Shown here piece by piece: positions 8,986 through 17,965 of a stretch of DNA of 64,000 nt. The notes beneath the pieces were generated by a model, which saw nothing but the letters and a program-made list of their open reading frames with translations, was not told where the DNA came from and ran no database searches. The translations under genes were made by a program, and so were the position numbers. The DNA lies in the NCBI RefSeq assembly GCF_014529705.1, contig NZ_JAANIH010000019.1, forward strand, positions 62,001 through 126,000, given 5' to 3'. The first letter of the stretch is position 1. The number at the start of each line of letters is the position of its first letter. Source of the DNA: Bradyrhizobium campsiandrae. Its GTDB lineage: Bacteria; Pseudomonadota; Alphaproteobacteria; Rhizobiales; Xanthobacteraceae.

Positions 8986-9293
8986 AGTCCAGCTTTCCTT
9001 GGCAGTTATAAGAGCGACCGAGCTGCAACTGCTGACGCTCTGCCTTCGCTAAACACCAGGACTTCATCATGACGAATGGTGGAGTTATCCCGCTGTCATC
9101 TTTCATAGTGGTGCGGCAGCACCGATTTCGGCTACATCCTCCGCGCAAGCAGCGCAGCTTTCGCATCGCTCTCGCTTCGTGGGGGATCTGATCGCTCACT
9201 AGCTATAAGGACTGAAGGCCACAGCTCACGCTCGCCCGCCGCGTCATAGATCAGAGCTAAGATCCGTCCCGTCTTCGCATTCCGGCAATCGTT
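8986..9293. other. intergenic, no gene seen
   Basis: About 308 bases between the PAS-LuxR gene and a small reverse-strand gene. Frames here are short and without ribosome-binding sites. I see no terminator with a T-run. The composition is AT-richer than the surroundings at 10 kb and beyond. Confidence 0.35.
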
Positions 9294-9470
9294 CTACTTG
9301 CGAGACGCTATAACCGACTCCGTACTTGCGACTTGGACACCTACATTCGTTGCAAATGCAGCCGCTACGATCAATGCGAGCAACGACCCATAGAATCCGA
9401 CGACAGCGAGACGCCATTTTCTCAATACGCGGCGTTCGGAAGCCGAAGGCTCGTAGGAGAATTTCTGCAT
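9294..9470 (-). CDS. 58-aa single-span membrane protein, hypothetical
   Basis: The ATG is preceded by GGAGAG about 8 bases upstream, so I start here and not at the longer open frame. The product has a charged N-terminus (ERRVLRKWRL) and one membrane segment (VVGFYGSLLALIVAAAFA), giving an N-in anchor with a short outer tail. No family is recognised. Confidence 0.45.
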   Translation of the reverse strand: MQKFSYEPSASERRVLRKWRLAVVGFYGSLLALIVAAAFATNVGVQVASTESVIASRK

Positions 9471-9802
9471 GAGGATCTCTCCGATTGCAAAGGGACCACG
9501 AAATAGTCGCCAAGGCGGAAAAAGGATCGTGACGCAGCGAGTGTAAGATCGCAGGCAGCACCTTACGGCTCTTCCAACAGGACGTGTGTGAGCCCGTTCA
9601 CCGGTGCGGATGCATGCAACAATATCCGCACAATTAGCCGCGAAGCGATTGTCGAGCATCACCCAACAGGGTGAGAGACAATGAAACATAGGTGAAAAGC
9701 GTTGATGATTTTCGCTGGGTGCCTAGCGTACGATAAACTTTGTAGCAGTAAGGACCTTCAATTCGCGGCGTCAATTGAACTTGGCCATCTGACGCCTACG
9801 AT
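9471..9802. other. intergenic, no gene seen
   Basis: About 330 bases upstream of the 58-aa gene and downstream of the dioxygenase gene. Possible frames lack ribosome-binding sites. A CACCCAACAGGGTG palindrome lies at about 9660-9673. The promoter of the small gene presumably lies here, but I cannot place it. Confidence 0.3.
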
Positions 9803-10597
9803 CTATCCAAACACGTACGACGCCATCGCGACGCTCGCGACCTCGTCGACGAAGACGCGTCTGCCGACGTCACTGCCGGCGGCGCCGGCCGCGACCATCA
9901 GCGGCAGCAGGTGGTCTTCGCGCGGATGGGCGAGACGCGCGCTCGGCGCCTTCTCCCAGTCGACCAGCATCGCGTTGCGGCGCGCCGCATCGGGATTGCT
10001 GATCGCCTCGTTCAGATAGGCTTCGAAATCATACGAGACGGGCTTCGATTCCGCCCGCCCGAAGCCGCGCATGTTGTGATAGGTGAGCCCGCTGCCGACG
10101 ATCAGGATGCCCTCGTCGCGCAGCGAGGCAATCGCCTGCCCGACCTTGATGTGCTCGGCCGCATCATAACTCGACTTCAGCGACAGCAGCACGATCGGCA
10201 TGTCGGCGTTCGGATACATCAGGCCGAGCGGCACGAAGGTGCCGTGGTCAAAACCCTGATTGGCATCCTCCCGGCAAGCAAAGCCGGCGCGCGCGAGCAG
10301 CGCCTTCACCTCCGCCGCAAGCGCGGGCTGGCCCGGCGCCGGGTAGGTGATGTGATAGGTATGCTCGGGGAAACCGTAATAGTCGTACACCATCGGCGGA
10401 TGCGCCGAGGTCGACACGGTGAAGGCCTCGGCCTCCCAATGGCCGGTGATCACAAGCACGGCCTTCGGCCGTTCAGGCAGAAGCTGCGGCAGCCGGCCGA
10501 ATTCCGCTGCGGTCTTGGCGTACTGCACCCGCCTGTCCTCCATGAAGGGCCAGGGGCCGCCGCCGTGGGACAGAAACAGGGTCGGAAATCGCGTCAT
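9803..10597 (-). CDS. DODA-type extradiol ring-cleavage dioxygenase (LigB family)
   Basis: 264 residues from the second in-frame ATG (10597); starting at 10621 would add eight residues without a better ribosome-binding site. The family's metal-binding histidines are visible: 'FLSHGGGP' near the N-terminus, 'ITGHWEA', 'QGFDHGTFVPL' and 'TYHNMRGF'. Bacterial members resemble E. coli YgiD, a zinc-dependent 4,5-DOPA dioxygenase, and cleave catecholic rings in the cytoplasm. The physiological substrate is unknown. No aromatic-degradation genes are adjacent. Confidence 0.92.
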   Translation of the reverse strand: MTRFPTLFLSHGGGPWPFMEDRRVQYAKTAAEFGRLPQLLPERPKAVLVITGHWEAEAFTVSTSAHPPMVYDYYGFPEHTYHITYPAPGQPALAAEVKALLARAGFACREDANQGFDHGTFVPLGLMYPNADMPIVLLSLKSSYDAAEHIKVGQAIASLRDEGILIVGSGLTYHNMRGFGRAESKPVSYDFEAYLNEAISNPDAARRNAMLVDWEKAPSARLAHPREDHLLPLMVAAGAAGSDVGRRVFVDEVASVAMASYVFG

Positions 10598-10755
10598 TGG
10601 GCTGGCTCGTCTCGGTGACATGATGCGCTTGCGAACTGCGCCGCGCGCTCCGCGGCGAGCATAGGCAAACCGGCATGGTTAGCAAGCCGTTAACGATTTG
10701 CCGCCCACAATCAGGCCGTGGCCAGAAATCGGCCAGAAGACAAGCGAGACGTGAG

Positions 10756-10935
10756 ATGAAGAAGTTTGCGCTGGGGGATGTCGTCAACAGTGACAAGGGC
10801 CGCCGCGGCGTCGTCCGGGCCGCCTACCGGTCGAAGGAAGGCCAGCAGTTCTACGCCGTCGAGAAGGACGGCGCGCTGGACTATCTGGAAGAAGACCGGC
10901 TGACACCGGCGCCGCGCGTCGAGCTCGCGGCCTGA
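10756..10935 (+). CDS. 59-aa hypothetical protein with a small beta-barrel-like pattern
   Basis: The ATG at 10756 begins MKKFALGDVV; upstream in-frame residues look non-coding. 'FALGDVVNSDKGRRGVVRAAYR' followed by 'QQFYAVEKDGALDYLEEDRL' resembles SH3/KOW-like or HspQ-like small barrels, in which a protein reads out as G-x-V with a loop glycine. That is a pattern impression only. It is divergent from the dioxygenase gene and convergent with the esterase gene. Confidence 0.6.
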   Translation: MKKFALGDVVNSDKGRRGVVRAAYRSKEGQQFYAVEKDGALDYLEEDRLTPAPRVELAA

Positions 10936-10942
10936 GCCCAAC

Positions 10943-12412
10943 TCATTTCCTGTTCTTGCCTGCGAGCCGGTCCAGACGCTCGCCCCATGGATCGTCGCCG
11001 CTCGCGATGCGATCGTTTGCGATCAGCAGCAGATGGTCACGGTCCGCGGCCGCGTCCCAATGCGGCAGCTCGGCGCCGTTGGGATCGCCGTTCTTGGCGA
11101 AATTGATCCAGTAGGCGCGGATGCGGCTTGCGACCTTGCGATCGCGCCGCGAGAAGATGCCCGCACCGGGCACGCCCTCGGCGCCGAAGATGAACTGCAA
11201 TTCGCGCCCGTGGCCTTCGTCGGCATTGCCGCCCCTAGCTTCCGGCACATAGGCGAAGCGATAGCGGAAAGTAGGGGCACCGGTCGCGGCATGAAGCCGG
11301 GCGAGCATCCGCACCGGTTCGGAAAACACCTTGTCCGTGTAGAAGCTGGCCGCAAGCGCGGGCGGCTGCTTGGCATCAGGATAGAGCTTGCGCAACTCGT
11401 CAATGCTCTCGCCCGAGGATGACAGCGCCTCCTTGACCTGCAGCTCGCTGTCGAAGCGCGTCTCATCGTCGTTCGAGCCGATAATGAGCGGAATGCGGGT
11501 CTCGTGTCCCGATGCAAATCCCGCAGCGATATCTTCCGTCACCAGGCTGCCATCAATCGCCGGCCCAAAGCTGCGCGGCGATGTCTCCAGCAGCTTTCTT
11601 TCAGCAGCAAGCAGGCGCGCCGATTCGACGGCACGCAAATCCGCCGCCTTACCGAGCGCAGTGACAAACTGACGGCCTGCGGCTTCGGCTTCCTGCCACG
11701 ACGGCAGGCGTGCACGGCCGGGCAGCGACTGCAGAATGGCTTTCTGAAAGAGATCGCGCGATTGCGCACACAGCATCAGGAGCGCAATCGATGTCGCGCC
11801 GGCGCCGTTGCCGAACAGCGTGACGTTGTTGGCATCGCCGCCAAAGGCCGCGATGTTGTCGTGCACCCAACGCAGCGCCGTGATCTGGTCCATCAGGCCA
11901 AAATTGCCGGAGCCACTTTCCGACAGTGCGGGATGCGCAAGCCAACCGAGCGCTCCGAGACGATAATTCACGGTCACGACGATGACACCGGCCTGCGCAA
12001 ATCTTCCACCATCGAACAACGGATCATTGGCAGTGCCCGTAACAAAACCGCCGCCATGGATGAACACCATGACCGGCAGCGGACCATCGACGCCGAAGGG
12101 CCTGAAGACGTTGAGGGTGAGGCAATCCTCGCGCGCGGCCGGTAGCGATGGCTGCAGGCACGGTGCGCCATAGTCGTAGGCCGTGCTCATCTCCGAGCTC
12201 TCGGGCAAGGCCTGCGGCGAACGCCAGCGCAGGCTGCCGACCGGCGGCGCCGCATAGGCAAGCCCCTTGAACGAGGCCACCTCGCCCTCGACGGCGCCGA
12301 GCATCTGGCCTTCGCGGGTCAACGCAAATGGAAATTGCCCAACCGGCTGGGCCAGAACCCCGCCGGTGCAGAGCCATGCAAAGGCTGCCATGAGCGCAAA
12401 CAGCGACCGCAT
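10943..12412 (-). CDS. type-B carboxylesterase homologue lacking the catalytic serine
   Basis: 489 residues from the ATG at 12412, which begins a signal peptide ending in LAQP; the longer open frame upstream is not supported. The fold is that of para-nitrobenzyl esterases: EDCLTLNVF near residue 100, the oxyanion 'FIHGGGF' and 'GNFGLMDQITALRWV'. The nucleophile elbow, normally G-E-S-A-G, reads G-N-G-A-G with Gly203 in the serine position. The acidic residue ('IGSNDDETRF') and the histidine ('GHGRELQFIFG') are present. It is either an inactive binding protein or has changed chemistry. It is probably secreted. Confidence 0.9.
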   Translation of the reverse strand: MRSLFALMAAFAWLCTGGVLAQPVGQFPFALTREGQMLGAVEGEVASFKGLAYAAPPVGSLRWRSPQALPESSEMSTAYDYGAPCLQPSLPAAREDCLTLNVFRPFGVDGPLPVMVFIHGGGFVTGTANDPLFDGGRFAQAGVIVVTVNYRLGALGWLAHPALSESGSGNFGLMDQITALRWVHDNIAAFGGDANNVTLFGNGAGATSIALLMLCAQSRDLFQKAILQSLPGRARLPSWQEAEAAGRQFVTALGKAADLRAVESARLLAAERKLLETSPRSFGPAIDGSLVTEDIAAGFASGHETRIPLIIGSNDDETRFDSELQVKEALSSSGESIDELRKLYPDAKQPPALAASFYTDKVFSEPVRMLARLHAATGAPTFRYRFAYVPEARGGNADEGHGRELQFIFGAEGVPGAGIFSRRDRKVASRIRAYWINFAKNGDPNGAELPHWDAAADRDHLLLIANDRIASGDDPWGERLDRLAGKNRK

Positions 12413-12495
12413 CTTCGGGGGATCTCGATGCGCGGAAATCTTCGCGGGCAGGTTACGTCCGCGTCCGGCAAAGAGGCAAGCGCTGCTCGCGACAG

Positions 12496-12705
12496 CTAAC
12501 CGCCCTTGGCGATGATCTCCGACAGCGCACGTCGCGCGATGATGCCGAGCTCGCCGAGCGTGGAGTGGCCGGATTGCGCCGCCTCGATCAGGCGCTCGGC
12601 GATGAACCTGCGGCTGTCGTGATCGCCGCCGTGCGGCAACTGGCGGCACGTCTCCTCCAGGACGACGTCCATGTTCGCTTTGGTTCGCTCACTCAACTCT
12701 GTCAT
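12496..12705 (-). CDS. 69-aa hypothetical soluble protein
   Basis: I chose the ATG giving MTELSERTKAN; a start 36 bases further upstream is also open. The product is helical and charged with no membrane segment: ANMDVVLEETCRQL and RRFIAERLIEAAQ look like amphipathic helices. It lies upstream of the esterase gene on the same strand, 83 bases away. No family is recognised. Confidence 0.5.
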   Translation of the reverse strand: MTELSERTKANMDVVLEETCRQLPHGGDHDSRRFIAERLIEAAQSGHSTLGELGIIARRALSEIIAKGG

Positions 12706-12933
12706 GACGCCCTGGATCGCGTGGCTTGTAGCCGCAAGCATACACAGACGGATCGGGCATGATTACCCCGGGCAATCACGGCCATTGTGCATCGCGATGC
12801 GTGCATCAAGGCAACGTTCGCGCCGCCACGATGATGCCGCAAACGGGACCACCGAAGATTGCACATGCCGTGATGACAAGCCGAGCCTGCAGAGCTAGCC
12901 TGCCGGCAAAACAAAACACGCGGGAGGAATGCC

Positions 12934-15621
<2,688 letters not shown>

Positions 15622-15629
15622 ACCTCGAT

Positions 15630-15653
15630 CGTCCGGGAACCTTTTCCCGGACG
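15630..15653 (+). terminator. hairpin after the BVMO-hydrolase gene
   Basis: CGTCCGGGA and TCCCGGACG form a perfect 9-bp stem with a 6-base loop, nine bases after the stop. There is no T-run, so it may stabilise the 3' end instead of terminating. Confidence 0.5.
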
Positions 15654-15698
15654 CCGCGTTATCGACACGTGGCATTGAGATGCAGCGATGGGTATGGG

Positions 15699-15736
15699 CC
15701 CTGGCACGCAAGCCTTGCGTGCCAGGGTTCTTTTTG
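15699..15736 (+). terminator. strong intrinsic terminator
   Basis: A perfect 13-bp stem (CCCTGGCACGCAA paired with TTGCGTGCCAGGG) with a 3-base loop is followed by TTCTTTTT. It ends the BVMO-hydrolase transcript. It lies only 16 bases before the next start codon, so that gene needs its own promoter or read-through. Confidence 0.85.
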
Positions 15737-15751
15737 CGTGAGGCGGGGACG

Positions 15752-16027
15752 ATGGGGGACGCATCTGTCACGGGTTCAAAGGTCGATTTCGGCGCCTTCG
15801 CGGTGCTGCAGAAATGGCCGTCACTCGGAAATCAGCGCCTCCCCGACCGCGAACCTTACCAAGTGAGCGAAGGCACGCTCGATGCCTGCATCTCCGCCTT
15901 CATGGAGAAGCCCGCGCCTACGAGGCATCTCTACGAGATCCGCACGGCGGCACAACCGCCGCTGGTCACGGACATTCTCTCGCCCGAACACGTCATCGAG
16001 CTGTCGCGCTTGCGGGAGTTTCTCTGA
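15752..16027 (+). CDS. 91-aa hypothetical protein
   Basis: ATG preceded by GAGGCGGGGA. The product starts MGDASVTGSKVDFG and has 'DILSPEHVIELSRLREFL' at its end. It is soluble with no membrane segment or cysteine motif. The ATG is immediately downstream of a strong terminator. No family is recognised. Confidence 0.55.
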   Translation: MGDASVTGSKVDFGAFAVLQKWPSLGNQRLPDREPYQVSEGTLDACISAFMEKPAPTRHLYEIRTAAQPPLVTDILSPEHVIELSRLREFL

Positions 16028-16116
16028 CCGCACGACAAACGACCTGCCCCTTCCGGCTTTGCAGGAACCTCCGGCCGGTTTTTCCCGTTAACGGGGATCG
16101 CAGGGCCAAGACGTGA

Positions 16117-16431
16117 GTGTTCGAGATGCTCGAAGCTGGCATGCCATCCCCGGTCGTGCCCTATGGCGCCGACCAGACCCTGTTCGTGGTGATCGATCGC
16201 CGCGACGCGGCGACCGAAGTTCGCGTCGAGCGAAGCGATCTCGACACCGCGATCGGCGAGCTCGTCGCCGGCTGCTTCAGCGACCCCGTTCAGGTGATCT
16301 CGTTCAACACGCTCGAGCACTGGATGAAGGACATCTCGACCGACGTTGCCGGCGAGATCCGAGCGCGCTGCGACATCGACGGCGTGGCCCTGCCCGACTA
16401 TCTCAGCGACTTCATCGAAAGCCACAGCTGA
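16117..16431 (+). CDS. 104-aa hypothetical protein
   Basis: It begins with GTG at 16117 or ATG at 16126; neither has a strong ribosome-binding site. The sequence is a mixed alpha/beta soluble protein (LFVVIDRRDAATEVRV, VQVISFNTLEHWMKD) and is strongly acidic at the C-terminus. A bidirectional terminator follows 35 bases downstream. No family is recognised. Confidence 0.6.
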   Translation: MFEMLEAGMPSPVVPYGADQTLFVVIDRRDAATEVRVERSDLDTAIGELVAGCFSDPVQVISFNTLEHWMKDISTDVAGEIRARCDIDGVALPDYLSDFIESHS

Positions 16432-16464
16432 TCGACGCTGCCTCAGCTTAAAATCGGGGACAAG

Positions 16465-16490
16465 AAAAACGCCGCTTGCGCGGCGCTTTT
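16465..16490. terminator. bidirectional intrinsic terminator
   Basis: CGCCGC and GCGGCG form a 6-bp GC stem with a TTGC loop. AAAAA lies on the left and TTTT on the right, so both strands read as hairpin plus U-run. It sits between convergent genes ending at 16431 (+) and 16511 (-). Confidence 0.8.
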
Positions 16491-16510
16491 CCGATGTCGA
16501 CATCACGATC

Positions 16511-16597
16511 TCAGTGGTGCCAGAACAACGCCAGCAGCAGGATGACCGGCAACGGCACGCCCAGCAACCAAAGCAAAGCACCTCGTCCAAAACCCAT
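16511..16597 (-). CDS. 28-aa hydrophobic small protein
   Basis: A short frame with a very strong ribosome-binding site (GGAGGAGGAAG, 3 bases before the ATG). The peptide is MGFGRG, then a hydrophobic span (ALLWLLGVPLPVILLLALFW) and a His-His end. It should be a single-pass inner-membrane peptide. A bidirectional terminator follows its stop, which makes an independent small gene credible. I recall similar tiny proteins in related genomes but know no function. Confidence 0.7.
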   Translation of the reverse strand: MGFGRGALLWLLGVPLPVILLLALFWHH

Positions 16598-16714
16598 GGC
16601 TTCCTCCTCCATGTTCATGCAGACATGACGTCGGCGAGAGGCGGAAGTTCCGCGCTATCCTGCGGGGACGGATGCGCTCAGCGCATGAATTGCAGGCGTT
16701 ATGAGATGACGCCG

Positions 16715-16867
16715 TCAGCTGTGGCGCCGGCCGGCGATGACTTCGATCTCGCGGCGGCGTTCGCCGGCGAAGGTCAGCAGCTTTTCGATCGTCAGCGTAT
16801 CCGTGATCCGTTTGGCAAGCCGTTCGGCGCGCGCCGCCTGATCTTCGAGATGCTGGATCGTGTTCAA
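16715..16867 (-). CDS. 50-aa hypothetical helical protein (TTG start)
   Basis: The frame starts at TTG with AGGGGGGA about 6 bases upstream. It encodes a charged helical peptide (IQHLEDQAARAERLAKRITD, then a second helix ending AGRRHS) with a heptad-like pattern suggesting a short coiled coil. No membrane segment or known family. Confidence 0.5.
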   Translation of the reverse strand: MNTIQHLEDQAARAERLAKRITDTLTIEKLLTFAGERRREIEVIAGRRHS

Positions 16868-16948
16868 GCGCCGTCCCCCCTAGCCCCGATTTGCCGGGCG
16901 GCCATCGTGAGCGAGAGCAACTAACAGCCGGTTAAGCCGGGCCCGTCT

Positions 16949-17473
16949 CTATTGCACGACGTCGAGCCGGACATTGGCGAGGCCCTTGTCGACCATGCCG
17001 AGCGCCTCGGCCGCGGACGGCGAGATGTCGACGACACGCCCGCGAACGAAGGGTCCGCGATCGTTGACGCGGACCGTCACGAAGCGGCCCGAGGAGACAT
17101 CGGTGACGCGCAGCTTGGTGCCGAAGGGCAGGGTCGGATGAGCTGCGGTCAGCTCGTTCTTGTCGAACTTCTCGCCGCTCGCGGTCTCCGTATCCGAATA
17201 GAAGCTGGCGAGGCCATGCGCGGCGGCCGGCTTGGTCCCGGCGGTCTCCTCGGGGACACGCACGCGGCTGACCGGATGCGGATGCAGCGCCGCCACGCGA
17301 TACGGCCGCTCGATCGCCGCCTGCCTGCCGGTCGCGGCAAGATCGGCCCTCTGACGGCCCACCGGTGATTGCGCGCACGCGGCGAGCGAAGCGGCACCGA
17401 TGATGGCGAGCAGCAACCGGGACGAGATTGCCAACGAAGTCAGGGTCGTTTCGGCTCGTGCAAAGCAAGACAT
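16949..17473 (-). CDS. rlpA: RlpA-like lipoprotein (septal ring lytic transglycosylase family)
   Basis: 174 residues from the ATG at 17473, which has GGAGGG upstream; the longer open frame is not supported. The N-terminus is a lipoprotein signal with lipobox L-A-A-C. Residues about 85-170 are a double-psi beta-barrel: 'GLASFYSDTETASGEKFD', 'TAAHPTLPFGTKLRVTD', and 'VRVNDRGPFVRGRVVDIS' containing the family's catalytic Asp. RlpA enzymes cleave peptidoglycan strands lacking stem peptides. The SPOR domain of some family members is absent. Confidence 0.93.
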   Translation of the reverse strand: MSCFARAETTLTSLAISSRLLLAIIGAASLAACAQSPVGRQRADLAATGRQAAIERPYRVAALHPHPVSRVRVPEETAGTKPAAAHGLASFYSDTETASGEKFDKNELTAAHPTLPFGTKLRVTDVSSGRFVTVRVNDRGPFVRGRVVDISPSAAEALGMVDKGLANVRLDVVQ

Positions 17474-17532
17474 GATGCGCCCTCCGAACACGGCCAAATT
17501 TCGGTGGGCAATGAGGGCAGAACCTTGGCTGA

Positions 17533-17556
17533 ACAAAAGCGGCCTTGCGGCCGCCT
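17533..17556 (-). terminator. intrinsic terminator upstream of rlpA
   Basis: On the minus strand GCGGCC-GCAA-GGCCGC is followed by TTTTGTT. It would end a transcript coming from the small gene at 17626-17796 and so isolates rlpA. Confidence 0.65.
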
Positions 17557-17625
17557 TCGTTTCACGCCTGATGTGGCGAATCCACCACACTCACCTGTCC
17601 TGAATCGGCACAAACCAGCGAAAAA

Positions 17626-17796
17626 TCAGCCTGATACGACGCGCCAGATCACCGGACGGCGCCTCTCGGTGCGCGCTTCGCCGGCCTCTGCGTCACCTTG
17701 GACGAGCCGCATCAGCTCGCGCCGATAGAGCAGCCGCCAGCCGGTCTTCAGGCTGGCGAGAAAGTCGAGCTCCCGTTGCGTCAGCATGCACATCAT
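17626..17796 (-). CDS. 56-aa basic hypothetical protein
   Basis: Several adjacent ATGs (17796, 17793, 17787) could start it. The product reads MLTQRELDFLASLKTGWRLL, then a run rich in arginine. It is soluble and basic, with no known motif. A terminator lies 70 bases downstream, which supports it being expressed. Confidence 0.45.
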   Translation of the reverse strand: MMCMLTQRELDFLASLKTGWRLLYRRELMRLVQGDAEAGEARTERRRPVIWRVVSG

Positions 17797-17965
17797 GGAC
17801 CCGATCCGACCGCGAGGGCCGCGCCAAACGTCCCGGGCCCAGCGGGTGCCAAACGACGAGGTCAGGTTACCTCTCGTAGTGCTACACATGGTAACGCTTG
17901 CAACCGGCCCGCGCAAGCCGGGATTGGCCGGCATCGCCGCCTGTCTTCCGAAGCGCGGGGCGCAT

